Source of the DNA: an uncultured Lachnospiraceae bacterium
GTDB lineage: Bacteria; Bacillota; Clostridia; Lachnospirales; Lachnospiraceae
NCBI GenBank assembly: GCA_946538525.1
Contig: CAMNGU010000004.1
Coordinates: 1-52,921 of the forward strand
Direction: 5' to 3'
DNA: 52,921 bases
Within the stretch, counting starts at the first letter, position 1. Each line of letters starts with the position of its first letter. The notes beneath the pieces were generated by a model. The model did not search any database. It was not told where the DNA came from and saw only the letters and a program-made list of their open reading frames with translations. Shown here in pieces: positions 24,943 to 34,263 of this stretch. A program made the translations under genes and the position numbers.

Positions 24943-26598
24943 TTAATAATCCACCGTATTTATCATACTTCCGTCCATGGCATTTATAAATACTGCTATT
25001 ACATTATAGTCATTCCCCTGGACAAGGAATTGCCAAACAGGAATATAGGAAAAGTTTGTACTATCCGGTTCTTCAGAATATGGAATAAGTGTAAGATCCA
25101 TTTGTTGTATGGTGAGTTTTGAGGCTCCCTGCTTCACATCATCAGGAATAGTTTTCTCACCAATCTGTTCTTTAAACGCTTCCATAATCTTATCAAACTC
25201 TAAAAGTCTGACATTTTCTGTTATATCAGTTATCTCATCCACCAGAGTAAGGTCAACTCCCATGATTCCCTTATCTGTCACTTTAATTCTTCCAGTATTA
25301 ACAATCATAGATACAGCACCACCAGCAGAAACTTGTTCACCAGTTTCTCCTTCAAAGATGGCATCGTTTAGATAAACTGCATAACCATTTATATCATAAT
25401 CTAAGACATTTTCTGATTCATTTACATCATTTTGATTATCTATAATGTACTGATAGATGCTATCATATTTTCCTTCTTCAGCCTCAGAATATCTATCTTC
25501 CTGATCCGCAAGAACCTGATAACCAGCACCTTCACCACCATGACCTCTAGTTATTATGGCGCTTAGAAAATCTGAATGAGTAAATGATAAAACACTCACA
25601 CCCGGATCCTTGTACAAGTATTCGGTATAATCAAAATCAGTAATATTATCTGTACCGCTACTCTTAAAAATGGAAGGATTGGTTGTAATATGATTCATGT
25701 TGCTTGGTATACCCAGTTTTTCTTCAAGGAACTGTGATGCTTCCTCTTTAACCTCATCAATACTCTTAGTGCACTGATTTTCTATCTCAAGAGGCTGACT
25801 CTGGGAGTCATTTGAACCTTCAATATAGAGAGTTCTATAATCCTTATCTGGAAAATACTCATTAATACTAACTGGGTCAAAGAAGATTGTTCTCTTTTCT
25901 GCATATCTATCATATGCCAGAAGCAGACAGAAACGAGTGCCTTCATAATCACCTTCATACATATGAATAAAGTATTTATCTTCATCAACCCATTCAAAGG
26001 TTTCTTCATCCGCCACATTTATAAGTTTGAACTGCTCGCTGTAGCTACTGGAAGAAAAATCAAAATTTTCTGAATACATACTCAGCTGAAACATTATATT
26101 CTTATACTTATACGCCATGGTCATGTAGTCAGTTTCATTTGATATTGTTATCTTATCCAGTTTTTTTGCTGAATCTCCAAAAAGAGTTTTTACAAGAGTT
26201 TCTTCCTGATCGATTCCATCTCCTACCAGTTTTGCAGAATAAACATTCATTCCTGCTATATCTGGAACAAAGTATGTGGCGTCTATATCCAGGGTCATAT
26301 CTCCTACCGCTGTAGACTCTTTCCAGTCGATCCTGTCACCAAATATCTGACGAAGTGTTTTTCCGTCTCCAGCCTGTACATTAAGTCCATCTGAATCACT
26401 ATCAGTTGCGGTACCAACCTCCTCGGATTCTACCGTGCTTCCAGATTCATTTCCGTAATCATCAACTACTACATCGTTTTTTCCACAGGCAACAAGTGAA
26501 AATGTAAGTGCTGCGCTTAACATGAAACAACTAATTTTTTTTACTGTTTTTCTCATAGGTCTTTTCCTCAAAGTTTTTCTCATTTTGTCCTTCTTCAT
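24943..26598 (-). CDS. Lipoprotein of unknown function, paralogue A
   Basis: The 551-residue protein has a long basic N-terminus, signal peptide and lipobox (FSLVACGKN). After a Ser/Thr/Asp/Glu-rich linker come LRQIFGDRIDW and a mixed alpha/beta domain; the end (YIPVWQFLVQG, FINAMDGSMI) resembles the final strands of PepSY/YycI-like domains. It is clearly homologous along its length to the next gene upstream (LRQMFGERIDW, YIPCWRFMIMG, NINAMDGS), so the pair arose by duplication. Similar clostridial lipoproteins may be listed as DUF6034, which I cannot confirm. A role as exporter- or sensor-associated lipoprotein is inferred from the operon. Confidence 0.75.
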   Translation of the reverse strand: MKKDKMRKTLRKRPMRKTVKKISCFMLSAALTFSLVACGKNDVVVDDYGNESGSTVESEEVGTATDSDSDGLNVQAGDGKTLRQIFGDRIDWKESTAVGDMTLDIDATYFVPDIAGMNVYSAKLVGDGIDQEETLVKTLFGDSAKKLDKITISNETDYMTMAYKYKNIMFQLSMYSENFDFSSSSYSEQFKLINVADEETFEWVDEDKYFIHMYEGDYEGTRFCLLLAYDRYAEKRTIFFDPVSINEYFPDKDYRTLYIEGSNDSQSQPLEIENQCTKSIDEVKEEASQFLEEKLGIPSNMNHITTNPSIFKSSGTDNITDFDYTEYLYKDPGVSVLSFTHSDFLSAIITRGHGGEGAGYQVLADQEDRYSEAEEGKYDSIYQYIIDNQNDVNESENVLDYDINGYAVYLNDAIFEGETGEQVSAGGAVSMIVNTGRIKVTDKGIMGVDLTLVDEITDITENVRLLEFDKIMEAFKEQIGEKTIPDDVKQGASKLTIQQMDLTLIPYSEEPDSTNFSYIPVWQFLVQGNDYNVIAVFINAMDGSMINTVDY

Positions 26599-26703
26599 GT
26601 CCTTTTGATTTTTTCCCCTGCTTAGCTCTTAACCACTTTTACTTTACTTGTTACCTTCTTATTACTTCTTTGCTTCTACACTTCTAACCTTTATTATTTT
26701 TTT

Positions 26704-28350
26704 CTACTCGTCATAGTTCACATAGTATAAGTCTTCTAAGGATCCATCCATTGCATTTATATTCACCATTGCCATATGGTTTCCATTAAACTCTCCCATG
26801 ATCATAAATCTCCAGCATGGAATATATGTAAGTTCTGCTCCATCTTCTTTCGCATAGTAAACTAGATCCATATTGATCATTGATAATTTTTGAGGACTAC
26901 CCATCTTTGAAGGATCAAACTTTGTATCTAGTTCTGACTTAAAGGCTTCCTGTATCTGGTCAAAATCCAGAAGATTCACACCCTCAACCATGTCATACAT
27001 TTCACTGTTCAGTGATATATCCACACCATATATTCCCTGACTAGTAAATGTTATCATTCCAGTATTTACTTCTATGCCTTCAAAGCTATTAAGCAGCGTG
27101 CTATAGTTAAATATCTGATTATCCAAGAATACTGCATAACCATCATAGGTTTTTGTTCCCTCTACTACTCCCGCACTAGAACCAGTGTAGATGAAGTCAT
27201 ATATATCCTGGCCCTTTTCTTCATACGCATCTCTAGCAAGATCCTGCTGTTCTGAAAGTATCTGATAGGATTCAATAACACCCTGCCGGCCATCCTTAAG
27301 ACAGCTCATATAGTCCGTATCAGTAAATGAAATAACTGATGGACCCATATCAAATAATTCAGACATATAGTTTGATGCACTAAAAGCAACAGTTTGCTGA
27401 TCCAGCAATGTATATATTCTTGAATCTGGAGTAATCTTATTATTTGTACTGCTGATCTTCAGCTTTTCTTCAAGGAAATCCGAAGCCTCTTTCTCAACTT
27501 CTTCCATACTCATATTACAGGCATTATCAAATTCTCTAGCCGAACCTATCTTATCGTTTGTGCTTTCTATAAGCATAGTCTCATAATTCGTTCCAGGGAA
27601 ATAATCCGATATATTTAGAGGATTAAAGAATATATATCTTGTAGCTGTAATCGCATCATATCCCATAAGAAGACCAAACCTTTTTTCTTCATAGGTACCT
27701 TCATACATATGAATATGATAAGTTTCTGTATCCCTCCAGGTGAACTTTTCCTCTGTTTCATCAAAATATGAAGAAGTGATTATACTGTAGCATTTCTGGA
27801 GATATTCAGGCCCTGTTTCAATCTCCTCATCTATTCCGGTATTCGTGGTCATACTATTTAGAAGATATCTATATTTATAGAGAAATGGCATATACTCTGT
27901 TTCACCTTTATATGTCAGCTCTTCTATCTTCTCTGCTGTGTCACCAAAAATAGCCTTTACTACACTTTCCTCCCATGCAGAATCATAGGTCATGGCTTTA
28001 CATTTCATAACATTCATGTATGAATCAGCAGGAACAGAATAGTAAGTATCAACATCTATAGTTTTATTTGCAATGGAAAATGATTCTTCCCAATCGATTC
28101 TTTCGCCGAACATCTGCCTGAGATCCCTGCCTTCACCCTGCTCCGCAACATCTGTTGCAGTCGCAGCATCACCAGTGGTTGCAGATGCTGTACTACTTGC
28201 TGAATTATCACCATATTCCTCAACCACTACATTTCCCTTTCCACATGAAGTAAGAGAAATACAAAGTGATACACCAAGCATAATCGATATGAAGTTTTTT
28301 CTGATTTTTTTGAATTTAGATTTGAAATTTTTAGAATCTGTAATATTCAT
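26704..28350 (-). CDS. Lipoprotein of unknown function, paralogue B
   Basis: The 548-residue protein is the first gene of the minus-strand operon. It has a signal peptide with lipobox (ISLTSCGKG), the shared start VVVEEYGDN, a Ser/Ala/Thr linker, and the same domain series as the downstream paralogue. AAAGGGAAAG precedes the ATG. It lies next to the TGTATC box array and two-component genes, so it is likely the most directly controlled gene. Its place suggests sensing or binding of the stress molecule outside the membrane; this is inference. Confidence 0.75.
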   Translation of the reverse strand: MNITDSKNFKSKFKKIRKNFISIMLGVSLCISLTSCGKGNVVVEEYGDNSASSTASATTGDAATATDVAEQGEGRDLRQMFGERIDWEESFSIANKTIDVDTYYSVPADSYMNVMKCKAMTYDSAWEESVVKAIFGDTAEKIEELTYKGETEYMPFLYKYRYLLNSMTTNTGIDEEIETGPEYLQKCYSIITSSYFDETEEKFTWRDTETYHIHMYEGTYEEKRFGLLMGYDAITATRYIFFNPLNISDYFPGTNYETMLIESTNDKIGSAREFDNACNMSMEEVEKEASDFLEEKLKISSTNNKITPDSRIYTLLDQQTVAFSASNYMSELFDMGPSVISFTDTDYMSCLKDGRQGVIESYQILSEQQDLARDAYEEKGQDIYDFIYTGSSAGVVEGTKTYDGYAVFLDNQIFNYSTLLNSFEGIEVNTGMITFTSQGIYGVDISLNSEMYDMVEGVNLLDFDQIQEAFKSELDTKFDPSKMGSPQKLSMINMDLVYYAKEDGAELTYIPCWRFMIMGEFNGNHMAMVNINAMDGSLEDLYYVNYDE

Positions 28351-28389
28351 TTTCTTTCCCTTTTGCTAAATTCACAGCAAACCAACACT

Positions 28390-28418
28390 TTTATAACCTC
28401 ACTCTTTACATAAGATAA
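28390..28418 (-). promoter_or_regulatory. Weak, probably activated, promoter of the efflux operon
   Basis: On the minus strand TATAAA (28390-28395) is a fair -10, and the position 17 bases upstream (28413-28418) reads TTATCT, a poor -35. The TGTATC array begins nine bases further upstream. A good -10, bad -35 and adjacent activator box is the usual layout for OmpR/PhoB-type activation. Confidence 0.55.
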
Positions 28419-28426
28419 ACCAAGTT

Positions 28427-28465
28427 TGTATCGAGAATGTATCATTGGTGTATCGAAAATGTATC
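28427..28465 (-). promoter_or_regulatory. Four TGTATC/GATACA direct repeats, 11-bp period
   Basis: TGTATC lies at 28427, 28438, 28449 and 28460: four exact copies, each 11 bases apart, on one face of the helix. OmpR/PhoB-family regulators bind direct half-sites at 11-bp spacing as head-to-tail dimers, so this array suits two dimers of the adjacent response regulator. It lies in the divergent gap between the efflux operon and the regulator gene. Confidence 0.8.
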
Positions 28466-28557
28466 AATTGAGATTTATTTCTAATTTCTTTCTATTTCTT
28501 CTTATTTTCAAAAATCAAAATCAGGTTATTCATTTTTCTGCAGGACAGCAAAATTCA

Positions 28558-28566
28558 TGCTATAAT
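28558..28566 (+). promoter_or_regulatory. Extended -10 of the two-component operon
   Basis: TGCTATAAT is an extended -10 (TG-n-TATAAT) about 80 bases before the response regulator start. No good -35 is seen, which extended -10 promoters do not need. Confidence 0.55.
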
Positions 28567-28649
28567 ATCCCTTGGCTAACTTCGAAAGCTTTTGAAGATA
28601 TGCCTTTCATATTAATATGAAGACTTAGTATGAAACAGTGGAGGTTATA

Positions 28650-29309
28650 ATGATACGCATTCTTATAGTCGAAGATGAGAAACCTATCTCCGACCTTATG
28701 GTTATGAATCTTACGCGGGCAGGTTACAAATGTACCGCTATCTATAATGGGCGAGAAGCCGCGGATCTTCTTGAAGAGAATCAGAGCTTCGACCTTATCC
28801 TTCTTGATATAATGCTTCCTGAGATAAATGGTCACGAGCTTATGGAATATATCAAACCTATGGGAATTCCTGTAATCTTCATTACTGCCATGGCAGAACT
28901 GGATGACAGGGTCAAGGGACTCACTTCTGGTGCAGAGGATTATATAGTTAAGCCATTTGAAATCGTGGAGCTTCTGGCAAGAATAAATATTGTTCTTAGA
29001 AGATACAATAAAACGGATACAATCCTGAGCTTTAAAGATCTTAAAATAGATGTGGAGAATAGAATTGTGACTAGAGAAGGAGAAGAGATCAAGCTCACTC
29101 CTAAGGAATTTGATCTCCTGGTTCTTTTCGTGCGAAATGTAAATATGACTCTCTTCAAGGACAAGATCTTCGAAACCATTTGGGAAACCGAATGGCAGCC
29201 AGAATCAAGGACCGTAGATCTTCATGTTCAGAGACTTCGCAAGAAACTGAACCTGAAGGACAACCTGAAAACAGCATACAGCACAGGTTATAGACTAAGT
29301 GACAAATAA
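28650..29309 (+). CDS. OmpR/PhoB-type response regulator
   Basis: From the ATG at 28650 (GGAGG seven bases upstream; the ORF track uses an earlier GTG) the protein has 219 residues. The receiver domain has the acidic pair EDE, phospho-acceptor Asp53 (LLDIMLP), Thr in FITAMAE and Lys in DYIVKPF. The C-terminal winged helix includes LTPKEFDLL and the recognition segment SRTVDLHVQRLRKKL. It is followed by its kinase gene after a palindromic repeat. Its target is very likely the TGTATC array just upstream. Confidence 0.95.
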   Translation: MIRILIVEDEKPISDLMVMNLTRAGYKCTAIYNGREAADLLEENQSFDLILLDIMLPEINGHELMEYIKPMGIPVIFITAMAELDDRVKGLTSGAEDYIVKPFEIVELLARINIVLRRYNKTDTILSFKDLKIDVENRIVTREGEEIKLTPKEFDLLVLFVRNVNMTLFKDKIFETIWETEWQPESRTVDLHVQRLRKKLNLKDNLKTAYSTGYRLSDK

Positions 29310-29373
29310 TGTGTAAATGGGACAGGTCCATTTTACACATTTGGTGCAAAGTGGACCTGTCCCCAAATGCACG
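29309..29373. repeat. GGACAGGTCC palindromic repeat inside the two-component operon
   Basis: It begins at the last base of the response regulator stop codon: ATGTGTAAATGGGACAGGTC ... GTGGACCTGTCCCCAAATGC. The outer arms pair through the GGGACAGGTCC core, and the left half can also fold on itself (ATGTGTAA...TTACACAT). It is related to the palindrome at 16.3 kb. It ends 17 bases before the kinase start and could damp kinase expression. Confidence 0.8.
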
Positions 29374-29389
29374 CTTATAAAGGAAACAT

Positions 29390-30991
29390 ATGAAATTTAG
29401 ATACAAGGTGGTTCTCGTTAATATCATAATTATAGCCCTGACTCTTTCAATATCAGGGTTCTTTATTATGTCCAGACAGAACCAACTTATGATAGATTCC
29501 CAGATTAAAAATGCGGTTACAGAGAATAACCTTATAGAGTCTGCCGTTGAGTACTCCCTTCTGGATATCATCAATGATCCTTCCACCAGCAGTGTTCAGG
29601 GTACGCTTCCAATTGTATCTCAGAGAATTTCCTCCGGAATGCTCAGCTCCACTGCTAATATGTTTGTAACATATAATCATGATATAGTTTTTTCATCCTC
29701 CAAAGATACATCCAATGAAACTATTACACATATAAAGGACCTTGTGGACGATTCATCAAGCAGAAAGAAATACCTTATAACTGACGAAACCATTACCCAG
29801 ACTATTCTTAAGGAATCCAAGAATATCGATAATAATGATAATGCTACTTCAACTAAGTACGAAACTAAAAAAATAAAGAAAAATTACATATATGTAGCCT
29901 CATCTATTGTTATAAATGATACCAAGATAAATATTATCACTAAACGAGATAATACTGAAACAATAGATACTATCAATAATAACATTTACATTTTCAGGAT
30001 CTTCATCATATCTATGCTGCTTTTATCCGGAATCATTGTCTATGGTTTCAGCAAGCTGCTGACCAAACCTCTTGAGAAACTGAATTCTGTAACAGATGAA
30101 TTTGCCGAGGGTAATTTCGAAAGTCGAAGCACAATCCATTCACAGGATGAGGTTGGTCTTCTGTCGAAAAAATTCAACCACATGGCAGATTCCGTTAATA
30201 ACCATATTGATGAGCTGAACGATATGATCCACCGGCGAGATCAGTTCGTTGCCGACTTCACCCATGAGATAAAAACACCTATGACTACCATCATAGGTTA
30301 TGCAGATACAATCCGTTCAGTGGAGCTTCCAAGAGAGGATGAGGTTAAGGCTGCAAATTACATTTTCAGTGAAGGTAAGCGCCTGGAGCAAATGTCATCT
30401 CACCTCTTCGATCTTATCTATCTTAAGGATGGCGTAGTTCCAAAGCAGCCTATTAATACACAGGGCTTGGGAGAAGCAGTTGTAACCACCGTGGGGCCTG
30501 CAATTGAGAGAGCTCAACTGACACTAAAAGCAGATTTTGAAAATGCCACCATAACCGGTGACGGTGCACTGCTTAAGTCAGTATTCATCAACCTGCTGGA
30601 TAACGCCAGAAAGGCTTCTACTGTTCCAGATAACGAGAGAGAAATCATTTTCTCTGGTAGGATCATCAGTGGGGAGGAACTTTCCAGCAGACAGAAGGAT
30701 GAGGATCAGAATAGTAAGGACAAGAAAAAAACTTCAAAAGATGAGTTCTACTACGAATATGTGGTGGAAGATCACGGAATCGGTATTGCCGAGGAAGATA
30801 TCAATAAGATATGTGACGAATTTTACATGGTAGATAAATCCCGTTCAAGAAGCGAAGGTGGAGCGGGACTTGGAATGTCTCTGGTTGCTGCAATCCTGAA
30901 GGAGCACGACGCAGAGCTTAACATTGAAAGTGAGTTAGGTGTGGGAACTAAGATGATCGTTACTATGCCTTGTGAAAAATCAGAAGAATAA
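29390..30991 (+). CDS. Sensor histidine kinase
   Basis: The 533-residue protein has a membrane helix (about 6-27), an external sensor domain of about 170 residues rich in Ser/Asn/Thr, a second helix (199-220), HAMP (about 221-275), the phospho-acceptor His292 (ADFTHEIKTP), and a HATPase domain with N-box LLDNARKAS, G1 VEDHGIGIA and G2 GGAGLGMSL. A charged insert (residues about 430-455, Gln/Asp/Lys-rich) splits the ATPase region, more than is usual. AAAGGAAA precedes the ATG. It should control the adjacent regulator. Confidence 0.95.
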   Translation: MKFRYKVVLVNIIIIALTLSISGFFIMSRQNQLMIDSQIKNAVTENNLIESAVEYSLLDIINDPSTSSVQGTLPIVSQRISSGMLSSTANMFVTYNHDIVFSSSKDTSNETITHIKDLVDDSSSRKKYLITDETITQTILKESKNIDNNDNATSTKYETKKIKKNYIYVASSIVINDTKINIITKRDNTETIDTINNNIYIFRIFIISMLLLSGIIVYGFSKLLTKPLEKLNSVTDEFAEGNFESRSTIHSQDEVGLLSKKFNHMADSVNNHIDELNDMIHRRDQFVADFTHEIKTPMTTIIGYADTIRSVELPREDEVKAANYIFSEGKRLEQMSSHLFDLIYLKDGVVPKQPINTQGLGEAVVTTVGPAIERAQLTLKADFENATITGDGALLKSVFINLLDNARKASTVPDNEREIIFSGRIISGEELSSRQKDEDQNSKDKKKTSKDEFYYEYVVEDHGIGIAEEDINKICDEFYMVDKSRSRSEGGAGLGMSLVAAILKEHDAELNIESELGVGTKMIVTMPCEKSEE

Positions 30992-31047
30992 ATAGCAGAA
31001 AAATTTTTGAATTAATAATATATTTAAGAACATATAAGTGAGAAAAC

Positions 31048-31941
31048 ATGAATAAAATATCATTTAAAAACTTCATACTTGTGGTGACAACTCTGGTCAT
31101 TGCTGGTTTATCTATATGGCTTCCAGGTTTTCTTGTAAGTCGTAGCAGCTCCTCTGAAATGTCAGTGGTTACAAGTGTGCCTCCAGAATACTACTCCGGC
31201 CCTTCAGAGTCCATCATCAAAAATGCCTCCAGACAGCTCACAAATGAGCAGTGTATTCAGCTAATCACTGGAATGTGGGAAAGCACCATAGCTCCTGCAG
31301 ATGAAGACTCATGTGCCATAAATGAATTTGGTATCCGTACTCTTGTTATCAATAGAGTAGACGATCTTTACGCCAGAGGTCTTTATCCTTGTAATCTCAG
31401 TTCCGCATATGATCAGTGGTATTCCTGGACCGCAACTCCTTATAGAGCCCTGGATACAACCTTCCAGACTTATGCTGCTATTTACTGGGATATTACATTT
31501 ACTAAGTATGACAATACGGATTATCACAGATTTATTGTCACAGAGTCCGGAGACATTTTGTATGCTGAAGTCAAAATCCTTGAACCTGACGAAAATAATC
31601 AGAAGGATTTTTCAAACTTCACTCCTGACATGAGTGACAGTACTTACATGCTTTTTTACTACGGAGAATATCTAAATACAACCTATAACAAAGGAAATGT
31701 CCGCGTTATGGAACATAATGGAGTTACAACTTCATATACAACTAAAGAAGCATCCGAAAAAGAAAAACAAAATCTAGATCCCAATGCGGCTTCTTTCTAT
31801 ATAAATGATTTTGTTCCTTTGGATCCAAGTAAAATATATACCATCAACCAGACTTCATCTGACAGCAGAACACCTATGAAGTACTTTGTGACCTGCGAGA
31901 TTAATTCTGACAGCTATCGCATCCTGATGCAGCCAAGATAA
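31048..31941 (+). CDS. Membrane-anchored extracytoplasmic protein of the two-component operon
   Basis: The 297-residue protein has one N-terminal hydrophobic segment (about 9-30, FILVVTTLVIAGLSIW) with no lipobox or clear cleavage site, so it is probably an anchored external protein. The rest is Tyr-, Trp- and Asp-rich (SAYDQWYSWTATPY). I recognise no family. It starts 56 bases after the kinase gene in the same direction, with a weak ribosome site (AAGTGAG), and probably acts as an accessory of the kinase or exporter; this is inference. Confidence 0.65.
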   Translation: MNKISFKNFILVVTTLVIAGLSIWLPGFLVSRSSSSEMSVVTSVPPEYYSGPSESIIKNASRQLTNEQCIQLITGMWESTIAPADEDSCAINEFGIRTLVINRVDDLYARGLYPCNLSSAYDQWYSWTATPYRALDTTFQTYAAIYWDITFTKYDNTDYHRFIVTESGDILYAEVKILEPDENNQKDFSNFTPDMSDSTYMLFYYGEYLNTTYNKGNVRVMEHNGVTTSYTTKEASEKEKQNLDPNAASFYINDFVPLDPSKIYTINQTSSDSRTPMKYFVTCEINSDSYRILMQPR

Positions 31942-31955
31942 TCCGAAGAAAATAG

Positions 31956-32531
31956 TTAGTTTTCGTACAACTTCATATCTTCACGAGAATAATTTGGAGT
32001 CTCTATCTCCTGAATATATTCAAACCCATTATGCTTTCTTGCAACCTCTATGGCTTCATCCATAGCTTTGGAGAATTTACCCTGATAGTACTTCTCTGTT
32101 TTCTTAATATATCTTTCTGCAAAAGACTTTGCTTTATCCGTTCTTTTCTCACCTACCACACCGTTGAAGCAGGAATCCCACAAATTACAGATTTTATCTG
32201 CATTTTTCACTACCTTTGCCAGTTCATTCTGCAGGATAGCGGCAACATACTCCTCTTCATTTGCACCCTCTGAACGGGTAAGCAGTTTCACAGCCTCTAA
32301 GATATTCTCACCGAAGTATCTTATCTCATCCTCAGTTGCATTTGTATCTTCCAGGGTATCATGGAGAATTGCCACAATCTGATAATCTATTCCAAAGCCA
32401 GTTTTCTTCACCAGCTCAGCCACAGAAATAGGATGGAAAATGTATGGAGTAACGCCATCATTTCTGGTCTGTTCCTTATGTTTTCTCGCTGCAAATTCCA
32501 GGGCTTCTGAAAATCTTTCGTAATCCTTCAT
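31956..32531 (-). CDS. HD-domain hydrolase, SpoT/MESH1-like
   Basis: The 191-residue protein has a single HD domain with the metal and substrate motifs of ppGpp hydrolases: HPISVAELV, ILHDTLEDT and KNADKICNL. There is no synthetase domain, so it is a stand-alone hydrolase similar to small alarmone hydrolases. Degradation of (p)ppGpp is likely but other nucleotides are possible. GAGGAG precedes the ATG. It is convergent with the membrane-anchored protein, with a 14-base gap. Confidence 0.85.
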   Translation of the reverse strand: MKDYERFSEALEFAARKHKEQTRNDGVTPYIFHPISVAELVKKTGFGIDYQIVAILHDTLEDTNATEDEIRYFGENILEAVKLLTRSEGANEEEYVAAILQNELAKVVKNADKICNLWDSCFNGVVGEKRTDKAKSFAERYIKKTEKYYQGKFSKAMDEAIEVARKHNGFEYIQEIETPNYSREDMKLYEN

Positions 32532-32681
32532 GATATTCTCCTCATTTACAAGATTCTTCGGCTTACGCCTTAGAAAAATACTGATCTAGTTACTTATCTC
32601 TTGCTTATCTGTATCCTCAGTATATCACAGGCTCCTCCATACATAAAATAGCATGGTATAATACCTTTTCTATTATATAAA

Positions 32682-32735
32682 AACAGCTGAGAGAATCGGG
32701 TGTCATCTCAACCTCAGATAATCTACTCAGCTGTT
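32682..32735 (-). terminator. Terminator of proS
   Basis: On the minus strand AACAGCTGAG (32726-32735) pairs with CTCAGCTGTT (32682-32691) around a loop with a smaller inner hairpin, followed by TTTTATATAA. It starts about 20 bases after the proS stop. The remaining gap to the HD gene holds nothing else recognisable. Confidence 0.75.
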
Positions 32736-32754
32736 ATATTTTTATATTATATTT

Positions 32755-34185
32755 TTAGTATGCTCTTCCGAAATAAACCATCTTCTTTGCAGGTTTTCCA
32801 CAGCATACACATGTATCTGTAATCTGTTCCTGCTCAAATGGCATACATCTTGTTGTGGCACCAGTCTCTGCCTTAATGTTCTCTTCACACTCAGTCTCGC
32901 CACACCACATTGCCTTAATAAATCCTGGCTTATTCTCAACAATATCCTTGAACTCATCCCAGTTCTTAGCTGTGTAAGTATGAGTATCTCTATGCTCTCT
33001 TGCAGCTTCCAGCATATCCTTCTGGATTGTTACAAGAAGCTCAGCAACTGTTGACTCAAGCTCATCCATATTAACAGTGATCTTCTCACCTGTATCTCTT
33101 CTTACAACTACGCACTGGTTATTCTCAATATCACGAGGACCAACTTCAACACGAACAGGAATACCTCTCATTTCGCACTCTGCGAATTTGAATCCTGGGG
33201 ACTTATCTGTAGCATCAACCTTAACTCTTGCAACAGAACTAAGTCTCTCCCTAAGCTCTTCAGCCTTCTCAAGAACGCCTTCCTTCTTCTGCTGAATTGG
33301 AACAATCATAACCTGTGTTGGAGCAACCATTGGTGGAAGCTTAAGGCCATTGTTATCACCATGTACCATGATGATAGCACCAATAAGTCTTGTTGTTACT
33401 CCCCATGAAGTCTGATGTACATACTTCAACTGGTTATCTTTATCTGTATACTGAACACCGAAAGCTTTAGCAAAACCATCACCAAAGTTGTGGCTTGTTC
33501 CTGACTGAAGTGCCTTTCCATCATGCATAAGTGCTTCTATTGTATAAGTAGCAACTGCACCTGCAAACTTCTCTTTTTCAGTCTTCTGTCCCTTAACAAC
33601 AGGGATTGCAAGAATCTGCTCACAGAAATCTGCATATACATTTAACATCTGAATTGTTCTCTCCTGAGCTTCCTCAGCTGTAGCATGAGCTGTATGTCCT
33701 TCCTGCCACAGGAACTCTCTTGAACGAAGGAAAGGTCTTGTCTCCTTCTCCCAACGAACAACTGAACACCACTGATTATATACCTTTGGAAGATCTCTAT
33801 ATGAAGTAATATCCTTCTGATAGAAATCACAGAACAGAGTCTCTGATGTAGGTCTTACACAAAGCTTCTCCTGAAGTTCATTAAGTCCACCATGAGTTAC
33901 CCATGCAACCTCTGGTGCAAAGCCTTCAACATGATCTTTCTCCTTCTGAAGAAGTCCCTCTGGAATAAGCATTGGAAGATATACATTCTCAACACCTGTT
34001 TCCTTGAAGCGAGCATCCAACTGCTTCTGGATAAGCTCCCAGATAGCATATCCTGCTGGCTTAAGAACCATAAATCCCTTAACACTTGTATAACCTGTCA
34101 GGTCTGCTTTAACAACTACATCTGTATACCACTGCGCAAAATCCTCTTCCATAGAGGTAATTGCTTCAACTTTTTTATCTGCCAT
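32755..34185 (-). CDS. proS: Prolyl-tRNA synthetase, type 3 (archaeal/eukaryotic-like)
   Basis: It charges tRNA-Pro. The 476-residue protein is the short form without the editing domain inserted in bacterial-type ProS. It has the class II catalytic core ([48 protein letters not shown]), an anticodon-binding domain, and a C-terminal zinc-binding-like segment ([11 protein letters not shown]) ending in GRAY. A C-terminal tyrosine is a known ProS3 feature that reaches into the active site. AGAGGAAA precedes the ATG. It is expressed alone with its own terminator. Confidence 0.96.
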   Translation of the reverse strand: MADKKVEAITSMEEDFAQWYTDVVVKADLTGYTSVKGFMVLKPAGYAIWELIQKQLDARFKETGVENVYLPMLIPEGLLQKEKDHVEGFAPEVAWVTHGGLNELQEKLCVRPTSETLFCDFYQKDITSYRDLPKVYNQWCSVVRWEKETRPFLRSREFLWQEGHTAHATAEEAQERTIQMLNVYADFCEQILAIPVVKGQKTEKEKFAGAVATYTIEALMHDGKALQSGTSHNFGDGFAKAFGVQYTDKDNQLKYVHQTSWGVTTRLIGAIIMVHGDNNGLKLPPMVAPTQVMIVPIQQKKEGVLEKAEELRERLSSVARVKVDATDKSPGFKFAECEMRGIPVRVEVGPRDIENNQCVVVRRDTGEKITVNMDELESTVAELLVTIQKDMLEAAREHRDTHTYTAKNWDEFKDIVENKPGFIKAMWCGETECEENIKAETGATTRCMPFEQEQITDTCVCCGKPAKKMVYFGRAY

Positions 34186-34263
34186 TTTATTTCCTCTTTC
34201 TATTTATATATTCTGTCTAGTTCTCATCACAAGTATGTTAAATGACTACTATTCCTGATGACT

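Noticed and set aside
28560-28835. 91-residue minus-strand ORF over the response regulator start
   Set aside because: Shadow of the regulator gene; no ribosome site and no family features.
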